A stretch of DNA of 64,000 nucleotides from Burkholderia sp. PAMC 26561 (GTDB lineage: Bacteria > Pseudomonadota > Gammaproteobacteria > Burkholderiales > Burkholderiaceae): contig NZ_CP014310.1 in NCBI RefSeq assembly GCF_001557535.2, forward strand, positions 434,001 to 498,000. Reading direction: 5' to 3'. The notes beneath the pieces were generated by a model, which did no database searches, had not been told where the DNA came from, and saw only the letters and a program-made list of their open reading frames with translations. The translations under genes were made by a program, and so were the position numbers. Position 1 is the first letter of the stretch; every line of letters starts with the position of its first letter. This document shows positions 28,320 to 37,153 of the stretch, one piece after another.

Positions 28320-29303
28320 ATGGGAAAAATGAATCTGACTGATACCGAACGTGCGCAATTACTTTCAGCGGCACGCAGCCGAACGGTGCGCGCGGCGGAC
28401 GTGCGACGTGCAAAGCTGATCTTGATGCTCGAGGACGGTGAACGCGCGACGCAATCATGAGCGCGCTAGGCTGCGACTCGCGTTTCATCGCACGTTGGTC
28501 GGGACGCTTCCTCAACGAGCGACTGGCCGGCATGTACGCTCGCCATCCCGGGCGCGCTCCTGAGCAGCCGCCTGCCAAGTTGGAAGCGCGTGTACTTAAC
28601 CGCACCCTCAAGCACAAACCATCTGACGGTTCCACACACTGGAGCAGCTACATACTTGCAGCAGTGCTGGGCGATGTGTCGGTCTCAGCCGTGCAGCGCA
28701 TCTGGCGTAAGCACGGCATCAAGCCGCAGCGCCTGGAGCGGCACATGGTCTCCAACGACCCGGACTTCGAGACCAAGGCGGCCGACGTGATCGGGCTTTA
28801 TCTGAACCCGCCGGCGCACGCGGCGGTGTTCTGCGTGGATGAGAAGACCGCGATCCAGGCACTTGAGCGTAAGGACCGGATGCTGCCGCTGTCACCGGGA
28901 CGCGCCGAGAGCCATGGCTTCGAATACAAACGCAACGGGACACTCAGCCTGTTCGCGGCGTTCAATACGGCGACCGGCGAGGTGCTGGGCAAGACGGCGT
29001 CGCGCCACACCAGCGAGCAGTTTGTGGCCTTTCTGACTGACGTCGTCACCAGCCAGCCCAAACGTCGGGAAATCCACGTCATTTGCGATAACGTGAGCAG
29101 CCACAAGACGCAGCGGGTGGTCGACTTTCTCACCGCGCATCGCAACGTGCGCTTGCACTTCACGCCGACTTACTCTTCGTGGCTTAACCAGGTGGAAAAC
29201 TGGTTCTCACGCATTCAGCGTGATGTGATCGCTCGCGGCGTCTTCACTTCGGTGAAGGATCTGGATCGCAAACTGATGCGTTATATCCGCGAGCAAAACC
29301 TCG
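28320..29303 (+). pseudogene. IS630-family transposase, frameshifted and 3' truncated
   Basis: Starts at ATG 28320 (M-G-K-M-N-L-T-D-T-E-R-A-Q-L, R-T-V-R-A-A-D-V-R-R-A-K). The frame shifts near 28443 (missing base after GAA) to R-D-A-I-M-S-A-L-G-C-D, W-S-G-R-F-L-N-E-R-L-A-G, then the DDE domain: V-F-C-V-D-E-K-T-A, H-V-I-C-D-N-V-S-S-H-K and the catalytic Glu in L-N-Q-V-E-N-W-F-S. After Y-I-R-E-Q-N (about 29303) family similarity is lost and the frame runs on to 29500, so the C-terminus was replaced. Both defects argue against activity. Confidence 0.88.
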
Positions 29304-29996
29304 GCGCCGCAATTCGTGCGCGGCTCGCCTGGCGCGGCCATTTTCCGCAAGCCCGGCACACCCGGCAACAGCTTACTGTGATGGAGTGCGCCTATGCCGA
29401 AGAGCGCTTCTCCATTTGCGGGCGTGCCGCGCTTGCTTTGGCGCTAATCGGTCGCCCCCAAGGTGCGGTGACTGGACGCCCCCGTCCAAATTGGCAGTAG
29501 CTTCACGGCGGAACAGATGCTGTACTGGCAATGTGATAGCGCGGCCATATCGTTTCGCCGGCTTGCAGCGGCTGGCATCTATCACCCATCCGACCGAAAA
29601 GCACCTCGAGAGTGCGTACTGACGTGCTCGGGGCGGTGTAAGACGTGGCCAGGTCCTGGCCGCCGCGTTGCTAAGACCACTGAACGTTCGATCGAGTAGG
29701 GCTTGCGGTTTGTGGCGAAGTCTGCGGGTTCCTCCAATTTGCGGAAGTAACCTTCCGACAATAGGCAACCAAAATGCTATCGAAGACGGAGCTTGCGTCC
29801 TCAATCCGGAGCTTCATGCGTTCCGCGTCAGTGCGAAGAGGTTTCGAAGAACGAATAGCTCGAGAAGCGCGTGATATATGCGTCCCGTTATCTTCCAAAG
29901 CAACACCGAGAGCCGCGGTGCCTGATATTCAGATTAAAAATCTGATGTAAAAGTCTACGCGCCCATGCTGATTGAGCATGCGTCTTAGAACCAATC
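29304..29996. other. Unassigned sequence downstream of the IS630 remnant
   Basis: About 690 bp with overlapping short frames on both strands, none showing a family I recognise. It is probably more IS debris. The last 60 bp carry the start of the promoter region of the reductase operon. Confidence 0.4.
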
Positions 29997-30031
29997 CACG
30001 TATTTTGGACGGTACCTGCGAGAAACGGATA
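29997..30031 (+). promoter_or_regulatory. Candidate tandem XylS-like operator of the oxygenase operon
   Basis: CACGTATTTTGGACG (29997-30011) and TGCGAGAAACGGATA (30017-30031), starts 20 bp apart, 70 bp upstream of the reductase ATG. The arrangement is the same as at 11945-11979. Two direct half-sites about two helical turns apart is the usual format for AraC/XylS activators. Confidence 0.65.
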
Positions 30032-30100
30032 TAGGGAACCAGTTGGTTGGCCTAAAGTAACACTGTCAAACTAATCTCGGCAATACAAGGAGTGCTTCGG

Positions 30101-31051
30101 ATGACATCACTGCGGATGCTAATTCAGCGCATCGACGCTCTGACTCCGACCATTCGTCGGCTTTTGCTTGTCCCTGAGGATGGTACGTCGCCTCCGCCGT
30201 TTGAGGCAGGTGCACACATCCGCGTACACGCAAAGATAGACGGACATACGCAGCGCCGCGCGTACTCGCTTGTCAATTCCGACGAGCACGCGGATCATTA
30301 CGAAATTGCCGTTCAACTGGAGCGGACCGGCACCGGAGGCTCAAAATGGGTTCACCAACTTGAAGTTGGCGACGGGCTATTTGTTGACGTGCCGCGTAAC
30401 GACTTCCCATTGGATCATTACGCGTCGAGTTATCTGCTGATAGCAGGCGGTATTGGCATCACCGCGATTCTGTCAATGGCGCGTCAACTTGCAGCTGCGG
30501 GAAAGTCTTATGAACTGCACTACGCCGGGCGCGAGGAAAATTCAATGGCTTACAGGGCGGAGGTCTGTGGTCTGGCTAACTCGACCTGCTGGGTTGACGG
30601 AGGTGAACCTAGTCGGGGGATTCCGCTCGCCGGCACATTGGGCGCCCGCATCCCCGGCAGACATTTGTATGTTTGCGGCCCGCGAGGACTCATCGATGCG
30701 GTGCTCCTGGAAGCGCGAGCGCTTGGTTGGCCGAAGATGCAGTTGCACAGCGAGCTTTTCACAGCCGCTCAGGCCGTAGACGACAATTCGGATTTCACAG
30801 TTAAGCTCCGCGCTAGCAATGTGACTCTCTCGGTGCCGGCAAATAAATCGATTCTCGATGTAATGATGGAGGCAGGTCTAGATCCGCTTTTCGATTGCCG
30901 GCGAGGCGACTGCGGCGTCTGCACGACCCAGATTGTGGAAGGTGAGGCCGACCACCGAGATATATGCTTATCAACTACGGATCGAGAACGTGGCGCCTTT
31001 TGTCCTTGCGTGTCCCGTGCTGTGTCACCCCTGCTAGTGTTGGATCTATAG
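30101..31051 (+). CDS. Oxygenase reductase (FNR-type with C-terminal 2Fe-2S ferredoxin)
   Basis: A 316-aa class IA/VanB-like electron transfer component. N-terminal flavin domain with R-R-A-Y-S-L-V-N, NAD-binding G-G-I-G-I-T-A-I-L-S-M-A and Y-V-C-G-P-R-G-L, and the C-terminal plant-type ferredoxin C-R-R-G-D-C-G-V-C-T-T-Q...D-I-C-L (Cys-x4-Cys-x2-Cys...Cys). It feeds electrons from NAD(P)H to the Rieske oxygenase encoded next, 25 bp downstream. AAGGAG precedes the ATG at 30101. Confidence 0.93.
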   Translation: MTSLRMLIQRIDALTPTIRRLLLVPEDGTSPPPFEAGAHIRVHAKIDGHTQRRAYSLVNSDEHADHYEIAVQLERTGTGGSKWVHQLEVGDGLFVDVPRNDFPLDHYASSYLLIAGGIGITAILSMARQLAAAGKSYELHYAGREENSMAYRAEVCGLANSTCWVDGGEPSRGIPLAGTLGARIPGRHLYVCGPRGLIDAVLLEARALGWPKMQLHSELFTAAQAVDDNSDFTVKLRASNVTLSVPANKSILDVMMEAGLDPLFDCRRGDCGVCTTQIVEGEADHRDICLSTTDRERGAFCPCVSRAVSPLLVLDL

Positions 31052-31076
31052 TCGTATCCATGTTCAAGGAACTATA

Positions 31077-32399
31077 ATGAGCATTCCAAACGAAATAATC
31101 AAAAGCTTGGTGCGCCCTGATGGTGTTCACAAAATGGTTTATACGGACCCCGAGATCTTTGAGCTCGAAATGAAGCGTATCTATGGCAAAGCGTGGATCT
31201 ATGTTGGCCACGAAAGCCAGGTCAAAAAGGCTGGGGACTATCATACCAGCCGGCTTGGCAATCAGGACGTGGTAATGGTACGCGCCTCCGACGGACAGAT
31301 TCAAGTGGTCTATAACCGTTGCCCCCACAAAGGGGCAAAGGTCGTGGCTGATGGCGATGGGTCGATCGGTAAATTTTTTCGCTGTCCGTATCACGGATGG
31401 ACATTCAAGCACGACGGCACGCATTTATCGGCTCCGCTGAAAAACGGGCTCCAGAATACATGCTTCGATCCCAAGCTTCCGGACTTTTCGATGCGGAAGT
31501 TGCCGCGCGTTAGCGCATACCGGGGTTTCGTATTTGCAAGCCAATCTACTGAAGGCCCCGATCTGGTCAGCTTTCTTAGTGGCGCGGCGTCATCAATTGA
31601 CAACCTCTGCGACCGTTCTCCTATCGGTGAAGTCGAAGTGTCAGGTGGCGTGTTCCGCGTAGTTCAGCGTTCCAACTGGAAAGTGTTCTATGAAAATTTG
31701 CACGACACCATGCATGCGCCGGTTACGCATGAGTCGTCGGTTGTATCTGCGAGGTCCACAGCGGAGCAGCTTGGGTCATTGCCATTTGAACTTCTCATCA
31801 TGGAGGGAAACGGCGAGCCATACGAATTTTGGGAAAAACTTGAATTGCGCGCCTATGAAAACGGGCACGGATACATGGAGGGCATCTTCGATCCCGCTGC
31901 AGCAGAACGAGATCCCGTATCGAACGAGCACTTCGTCGCCTTGTCGCAAGCGTATGGCGCAGACCGCGCGCGCGAAATCCTTGGCATGAACCGTCACAAC
32001 ACCGTTATCTACGGCAGCGGCTCTCCGCATACGGTGTTTCAGCAGTTTCGCGTGATCCGGCCGATTTCAGTTAACAGAACACTGGTCGAGATTCAATTGT
32101 TTAAGCTCAAGGAAGCGCCAGCTTCGGTATTTGAACGGGCCATGACTTATGCCAACGTTATCAATTCGCCGTCGTCCAACGTCATGCCTGACGATGTCGA
32201 AGTTTACGCGCGGTGCCAGGAGGGTAACCTGACTGACGGTGGCGACTGGATCAGCATGCATCGATACATGGGTACGGATCTGGCGGTCGAAGACGGCATG
32301 GTCTCGTTCAATGGAACGAGCGAGCTGCCTATGCGAAACCAGTTTGCCGCATGGAAACGTTTCATGCTGGACGACGATGCGGAAAGGGACATTGCCTGA
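31077..32399 (+). CDS. Rieske ring-hydroxylating dioxygenase alpha subunit
   Basis: A 440-aa catalytic subunit. Rieske motif N-R-C-P-H-K-G-A...C-P-Y-H-G-W at about residues 81-103, mononuclear iron motif D-T-M-H-A-P-V-T-H (D-x-x-H-x4-H) at about 212-220. It is not close to AndAc by eye (different inter-motif sequence), so a different aromatic or heteroaromatic substrate is likely. Its two-component electron chain (reductase with built-in ferredoxin) contrasts with the three-component AndA system. Its stop overlaps the beta-subunit start (TGATG). Confidence 0.93.
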   Translation: MSIPNEIIKSLVRPDGVHKMVYTDPEIFELEMKRIYGKAWIYVGHESQVKKAGDYHTSRLGNQDVVMVRASDGQIQVVYNRCPHKGAKVVADGDGSIGKFFRCPYHGWTFKHDGTHLSAPLKNGLQNTCFDPKLPDFSMRKLPRVSAYRGFVFASQSTEGPDLVSFLSGAASSIDNLCDRSPIGEVEVSGGVFRVVQRSNWKVFYENLHDTMHAPVTHESSVVSARSTAEQLGSLPFELLIMEGNGEPYEFWEKLELRAYENGHGYMEGIFDPAAAERDPVSNEHFVALSQAYGADRAREILGMNRHNTVIYGSGSPHTVFQQFRVIRPISVNRTLVEIQLFKLKEAPASVFERAMTYANVINSPSSNVMPDDVEVYARCQEGNLTDGGDWISMHRYMGTDLAVEDGMVSFNGTSELPMRNQFAAWKRFMLDDDAERDIA

Positions 32400-32941
32400 T
32401 GCTGTTTTCTCCTACCTTCGATCTTTCAGTCGCGGCCGTGAGCCAGGTGGAAGTGACCGACGCACTTCAACAAGAAGTTCAGCGATTTCTCTTTCGAGAA
32501 GCTCGGACGCTGGACACGCGTCATTTTGAAGACTGGCTAGCACTTTGGACACCCGACGGTATGTATTGGGTGCCGCATGAGCCAGATCAGGAAAACGCGC
32601 GCGACCATATCTCGTTGTTTTGGGAGGATGCCACGTTGCGCGACGTTCGCGTGCGTCGCATTACCAACGCGCGCAACTGGTCTCAGCAGCCGTTCACGCG
32701 GACGGCGCGCACTGTCAGTAACGTATTGATAGAGGGGTTGGACGAATCGGGGCGGCTTATTGTGCATTCAACGTTAGGCGTCACCGAGTGGCGTCTCGAT
32801 CAGAGACATCTTGCAGGACTTACAACGCACAAACTCGAAGTGCAAAGCGGTGCAGACGGTGCGCGATGGAAGATTTACCTTAAGCGTATCGACCTTGTGA
32901 ATTCGCGGGACACCTTCGCAAACCTGGAGATATTCTTGTAA
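32399..32941 (+). CDS. Ring-hydroxylating dioxygenase beta subunit
   Basis: A 180-aa NTF2-like small subunit: V-Q-R-F-L-F-R-E-A-R-T-L-D-T-R-H-F-E-D-W-L-A-L-W-T-P-D-G-M-Y-W-V-P and the late G-R-L-I-V-H-S-T...W-K-I-Y-L-K-R-I-D-L-V-N. The start at 32399 overlaps the alpha stop by one base and its stop overlaps the next start (TAATG), so translation is coupled. Confidence 0.93.
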   Translation: MLFSPTFDLSVAAVSQVEVTDALQQEVQRFLFREARTLDTRHFEDWLALWTPDGMYWVPHEPDQENARDHISLFWEDATLRDVRVRRITNARNWSQQPFTRTARTVSNVLIEGLDESGRLIVHSTLGVTEWRLDQRHLAGLTTHKLEVQSGADGARWKIYLKRIDLVNSRDTFANLEIFL

Positions 32942-33561
32942 TGGATCGCCATCGTGACGTGCGGACGGCTGTGCTGGCGCTCCACTATCAGAACGACACG
33001 CTCCATCCTGATGGCGTGATCAGAGTTGGAATGAATGCGGATGATTCGGCTCGCAATGACGTTATTAGTTCGGCGCGGCGAATGTTACATGTAGCGCGAA
33101 AGATGGGCTTGCCGATATTCCATATACGTATTGCTTTTCGGGAGGATTTTGCAGACCTAGTCCAGAACTGCCGCATCTTTCGAGAGACTGCAAAGCTGGG
33201 AGCGGTTGTCGAAGGATCATGGGGCGCGCAGTTTCACGAGGGTCTGGCTCCCGACAACGCGCGCAAAAACGAATATGTGCTCCACCATCTTCGGACCAGC
33301 GGGTTCATAGGGACGCCGCTAGAATTGCTGCTGGCCAAGCTGGGTGTCGGACACTTGATCATTGCAGGCGTCGCGACGCATTCGGTCGTCGAGATGACGG
33401 CGCGCCACGCAGCGGATCTTGGCTATCACGTGACCATTGCTGCGGACGCTTGCGCAGCCGCTGAGCGGGAAGTTCACTTGGCGTCCCTCCGAACTATGAG
33501 TCTTATCGCAGAGGTGAGTACCGTTGACGCAGCCATGGCCGCGGCAGAGAGTGGCGAATGA
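32941..33561 (+). CDS. Isochorismatase-fold hydrolase lacking the family cysteine
   Basis: A 206-aa protein of the isochorismatase/cysteine-hydrolase superfamily. The acidic residue in L-H-Y-Q-N-D and the G-V-A-T-H-S-V-V-E-M-T-A-R block with its usual cis-peptide region (G-V-A-T) are seen. The catalytic Cys of amidase members (G-V-x-T-x-x-C-V) is Val here, so amidase chemistry by a thiol nucleophile is unlikely; isochorismatase proper (EntB/PhzD) also lacks it. It overlaps both neighbours by a few bases, in the oxygenase operon. Confidence 0.85.
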   Translation: MDRHRDVRTAVLALHYQNDTLHPDGVIRVGMNADDSARNDVISSARRMLHVARKMGLPIFHIRIAFREDFADLVQNCRIFRETAKLGAVVEGSWGAQFHEGLAPDNARKNEYVLHHLRTSGFIGTPLELLLAKLGVGHLIIAGVATHSVVEMTARHAADLGYHVTIAADACAAAEREVHLASLRTMSLIAEVSTVDAAMAAAESGE

Positions 33562-34378
33562 TCGCTGGGGCGAGTGTTGCCGGCAGGCTGGCAGGTAAGG
33601 TCGCGATCGTGACGGGAGGCACCCAGGGCCTCGGTGAAGCCATTGCACGGGGTTTCATTGATGCGGGAGCGAGCGTAATGGTAGTCGGCATCGATGCCCG
33701 GGGCGGCGTCTCCCTGGCGGAGAGCCTGGGGCCGGCCGGCCGCTTCATCGAGACTGACGTAACGGACGACGACCAGATCGACCGCGCCGTTGCCGCCACT
33801 TTGGAAGTCTTTGGTCGCCTCGACATCCTGGTCAATAACGCATGCATCTATGAGGATAGGGGCCTTGCGTCCACGCGTGAACAATGGCGGCGCTTGCTGG
33901 ATGTGAACCTCGTTTCCGCCGCAATTTTTGCGGGCAAGTCATCGAAGCACATCTCCGGCGGGGGGTCATTATCAATCTAGGTAGCACCGGCGGAAAGTTT
34001 GGCGCGGTTGGCCGGGCGCTCTATCCGGCTTCTAAAGCAGCGCTCCAGCAACTGACACGCAGTCTAGCCGTCGAGCTTGCTCCCAGCAATATTCGCGTAG
34101 TGACCGTTTCGCCCGCCTGGACATGGTCGCCCTCGCTGGAACATCTCGCCAACGGGTCGCTTGAAACCGCTGATCGGGTGGGAAAGATGTTTCACCCGTT
34201 AGGACGCGTAGGCCGGTCCCATGAGATAGCGCAGGTGATAGCATTTTTATGCTCATCCGACGCATCCTGGATTACGGGTGTCGATATCCCGGTGGATGGT
34301 GGATTTTCCGTGCTCGGTCCTGACCAGGGAATATCTCCGCGCGATTGGTTCGGTCGGCTAGCGGAAGACGACGCTTAG
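33558..34378 (+). pseudogene. SDR-family dehydrogenase, frameshifted
   Basis: NAD(P)-dependent SDR of about 273 aa, often a cis-dihydrodiol or alcohol dehydrogenase in such operons. Frame 1: V-T-G-G-T-Q-G-L-G, D-V-T, N-N-A. The frame breaks near 33938 (GGCAAGTC where GGCAAGGTC is expected); the next frame continues V-I-E-A-H-L-R-R-G-V-I-I-N-L-G-S, catalytic Y-P-A-S-K, and G-V-D-I-P-V-D-G-G-F-S. All catalytic residues are present once one G is added back. It starts in an ATGA overlap with the hydrolase. Confidence 0.87.
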
Positions 34379-34407
34379 GATCTACTGATTTAAAATTTGA
34401 GGCAATC

Positions 34408-35616
34408 ATGACTACCCGGATAAAAATCGCTTCGGGCGATAGCGTCTTCAATGCGAACGTATCTATGCCCGAAGTGGGCAGTGGCCCCGTTATCGTGCTG
34501 CTCCACGAAATATTCGGCATCAACCAGGAGATCCGCGATACAGCGGATCTCTACGCTGAAGAAGGCTACATTGTCGTCGTGCCGGATCTTTATCATCAAT
34601 TTTCAGACGGCATAGAACTGGGATATAGCGAGTACGATCATGCCCAGGCTTTCGCTTACTACGAGCAGTTCGATGTTCCAAGGGCCATGACGGACATCCG
34701 CGCCGCAGTGGCGCACGCGCGTACGTTGCCGGGGGCTTCGGGTCGAGTCGGGATCGTTGGATTCTGCCTAGGCGGCAAGCTGGCATGGCTCGCTGCGGCG
34801 CAATGCGAGGTTGATTGCGCTGTTGGGTATTACGGAGTCGGAATAGAAGACCAGCTGAATCTTGCCGAGAAGATTCGCTGCCCCGTGACGCTGCACTTTG
34901 GGGCGACCGACCCGTTGAACCCGCCCGAAGCGATAGACCGAATCAGCGAGGCGGTCGAGAAAAGACCGGACTTCAAGTTATACGTTTATCCGGAAGCGAG
35001 TCACGCTTTCAGCCGGAGCGGCCCGACCTTCGTTAAATCCGCTGCGCTGCCGGCACATAGCCGGAGTCTGGAAACGTTACGGCGCACGCTGGGTCCAGCT
35101 TACGATCTCAGCGCATTGGCCGACCATCATTTTTTTCTTGAGTTCGGCGAACGCAACCCCGAAGCAACAATGCGAACAATGGTTCCCGAGCCCTACGTCA
35201 ACCACGTTCCGACCATGACAGGCGGCACAGGGCACAGCGAACTACTGAGGTTCTACACTAATCACTTCATACACAGCAACCCGGCGGATACAAAAATGAC
35301 GCCGATCTCAAGAGTCGTGGGCGTCGACCGGATGGTCGATGAATTTGTGCTTTCGTTCACCCACGACCGGGAAGTCGACTGGATACTGCCGGGTGTTGCA
35401 CCTACGCATAAGCGAGTTGAAATCCCGATGCTGGTTGTGGTCGCTTTTCGCGGCCCCAAGCTTTATAACGAACATATCTATTGGGATCAGGCGAGTGTCC
35501 TCGTGCAAATCGGATTGCTGGATCCAGTGGGCTTGCCGGTAGCAGGAATCGAAGCGACACGCAAGCTGATGGATGAATCTCTTCCGTCCAACACACTGAT
35601 GCCGAACCGGACGTAA
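34408..35616 (+). CDS. Dienelactone hydrolase fused to an NTF2/SnoaL-like domain
   Basis: A 402-aa fusion. Residues 1 to about 225 are a dienelactone hydrolase: L-L-H-E-I-F-G, nucleophile G-F-C-L-G-G, Asp in H-F-G-A-T-D-P, His in Y-P-E-A-S-H-A-F. Residues about 245-395 form an NTF2/SnoaL-like cup (F-L-E-F-G-E-R-N-P, M-V-x-E-P-Y-V-N-H-V-P-T-M-T-G-G, V-D-x-M-V-D-E-F-V-L-S-F-T-H-D). It probably opens a lactone formed after ring cleavage. The start at 34408 is 29 bp after the SDR stop. It is the last gene of the operon. Confidence 0.9.
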   Translation: MTTRIKIASGDSVFNANVSMPEVGSGPVIVLLHEIFGINQEIRDTADLYAEEGYIVVVPDLYHQFSDGIELGYSEYDHAQAFAYYEQFDVPRAMTDIRAAVAHARTLPGASGRVGIVGFCLGGKLAWLAAAQCEVDCAVGYYGVGIEDQLNLAEKIRCPVTLHFGATDPLNPPEAIDRISEAVEKRPDFKLYVYPEASHAFSRSGPTFVKSAALPAHSRSLETLRRTLGPAYDLSALADHHFFLEFGERNPEATMRTMVPEPYVNHVPTMTGGTGHSELLRFYTNHFIHSNPADTKMTPISRVVGVDRMVDEFVLSFTHDREVDWILPGVAPTHKRVEIPMLVVVAFRGPKLYNEHIYWDQASVLVQIGLLDPVGLPVAGIEATRKLMDESLPSNTLMPNRT

Positions 35617-35717
35617 GGCGTCGAGAGACTAATCGAGGCTTGACATGCGAACGCGCTGAGCGATTGCAGCCGTTCGCTTGCCGTTCAATCAACCGCTTAC
35701 CAAATGAGAGGATCTTG

Positions 35718-35939
35718 ATGTACCGAGTTCGAATGATCGGAGTTGTGTTAGTTGCGTCGAGCCTGAGCTTCGCGCTGGTCAGCACTATCGCGTGGGCGCA
35801 ACCCGCTGACAGTGCCAGTGCGTCGACGCCAAAGCAAACACGGAAGGCGCAAAAAATGGCTGTCCGCAAGGCCAATCGCGTGAAAAAGAATGCGGAGCTG
35901 AAAGATCCTAATGGCGATCAACTTAATTTCGCCCGATAA
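35718..35939 (+). CDS. Small secreted Lys/Ala-rich protein
   Basis: A 73-aa protein with a clear signal peptide (hydrophobic core to A-W-A-Q, cleavage near residue 31) and a short mature part rich in Lys, Ala and Asn (K-Q-T-R-K-A-Q-K-M-A-V-R-K-A-N-R-V-K-K-N-A-E-L). Burkholderiales have many such short DUF4148-like exported proteins of unknown role. GAGAGG is 9 bp upstream of the ATG. No link to the catabolic operon is evident. Confidence 0.65.
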   Translation: MYRVRMIGVVLVASSLSFALVSTIAWAQPADSASASTPKQTRKAQKMAVRKANRVKKNAELKDPNGDQLNFAR

Positions 35940-36029
35940 GGTTCCCGCTGTCTTTAACGGAGAGTTCCCGCAGCCGGAGTCGTCGATTAGCGCCGCCCCC
36001 GACCATCACGTTGTGGCGTTAGTTTGAAT

Positions 36030-36228
36030 CGTATGCACCATCACCGCCTATCGTTTCGATGGATTCATCGGCTGAGATCTGCGCAAATAAACCGGGAAAT
36101 GCAGTTGCGTTGTCTACGTCCTAATGCGTTATTAGCGCCGCACGTATCTGGCCCGTCTTCACGGCTAGCCGAGATGGACCCTACGCCAAGTCCGCCGATT
36201 GGAGTAGACGTGCTTGCGCACCTTGCTG
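36030..36228 (-). pseudogene. IS5 (IS903-group) transposase remnant
   Basis: The minus strand encodes K-V-R-K-H-V-Y-S-N-R-R-T-W-R-R-V-H-L-G and further degenerate sequence ending in G-G-D-G-A-Y-D, matching the middle of the IS903-group transposase at 62.2-63.2 kb (K-V-R-K-H-G-Y-S-K-R-R-T-W-R-K-V-H-L-G). Stop codons are present. It is cut off by the IS30 left end at 36229. Confidence 0.8.
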
Positions 36229-36276
36229 GGCGGGCTCAAAACTGAAGCGCAACACCAAAGCGTATAAGGTGTTGTA

Positions 36277-37075
36277 ATGCACAAAGCGAATCAGTACGAG
36301 CAGTTGCAAGCCGAGGAACGTCTAGAGATCGCGAGCCTGCGTCAACGGGGCTCGAGTATCCGGGCCATGGCCCGCATACTCGGACGCTCAGCCTCTACCC
36401 TCAGCCGTGAACTGAGGCGCAATAGCTCTGTGCTCGGTTATGTCCCAGCGGCGGCGCACGCGCTCAGTTCGGCCCGACGAGCGGACACGGTCACCACGCC
36501 CAAGCTTGGGCCTCACAGCGCCTGCTGGAGGGTCGTCCTCACGCTGCTCGAGTGGCGTTGGTCACCTCAGCAAATCTCTGGAGTTCTCAAGCGTATGTTT
36601 CCGACCGATCCAACTTTGCAGGTCTCGCACGAAACGATTTACACGACCATCTACGCTCACCCAGGCGGAGAATTACGGCGCCAACTCATTGCTTGTTTGC
36701 GTCGTGCTCACCGCGCCCGTATGTCGCGCACGCGGCGTAATGATCGCCGCTGGCAAATTCCCAATATGGTCAGCATTCACGTGCGCCCACCTGAAGTCGA
36801 GGATCGCGTGATGCCCGGGCACTGGGAGGGCGACTTCATCAAAGGCGAAGGCAATCGCTCCTCAGTTGGCGTGTTGGTGGAGAGAACAAGCCGTCTGGTA
36901 CTGCTGGCCAAGATGCACGATGCCACAGCCGAATCTGCACTGGCCGGCTTCTCGGCCAAGCTCAACTCGATTCCCGAACACTTGCGTCAAAGCTTCACTT
37001 ACGACCAGGGGCGTGAACTCTCACGACATCAAGAACTTGCCGCTCAAACTGGCGTGAACGTCTATTTTTTTTGCG
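36277..37075 (+). pseudogene. IS30 transposase, 5' exon
   Basis: First 266 codons of an IS30-family transposase: N-terminal HTH (E-R-L-E-I-A-S-L-R-Q-R-G-S-S-I-R-A-M-A-R-I-L-G-R-S-A-S-T-L-S-R-E-L), S-P-Q-Q-I-S-G, E-T-I-Y, and the DDE domain start M-P-G-H-W-E-G-D-F-I-K-G. It ends in V-N-V-Y-F-F-C. Exon 2 continues D-P-H-S-P-W-Q-R-G, so splicing at 37075/58021 would give an in-frame protein of about 342 aa. The intron now carries about 20 kb, so splicing is doubtful. Confidence 0.9.
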
Positions 37076-37153
37076 GTGTGTCACGAACATGAGCGAGAGC
37101 TTGTGATGCTGTATCGGTAGATTTCAAGGTAGATGTCGCCTCAACGATTAAAT

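Noticed and set aside
29373..29804. 143-codon minus-strand frame after IS630
   Set aside because: No recognisable motif, no ribosome-binding site, overlapping open frames on the other strand.
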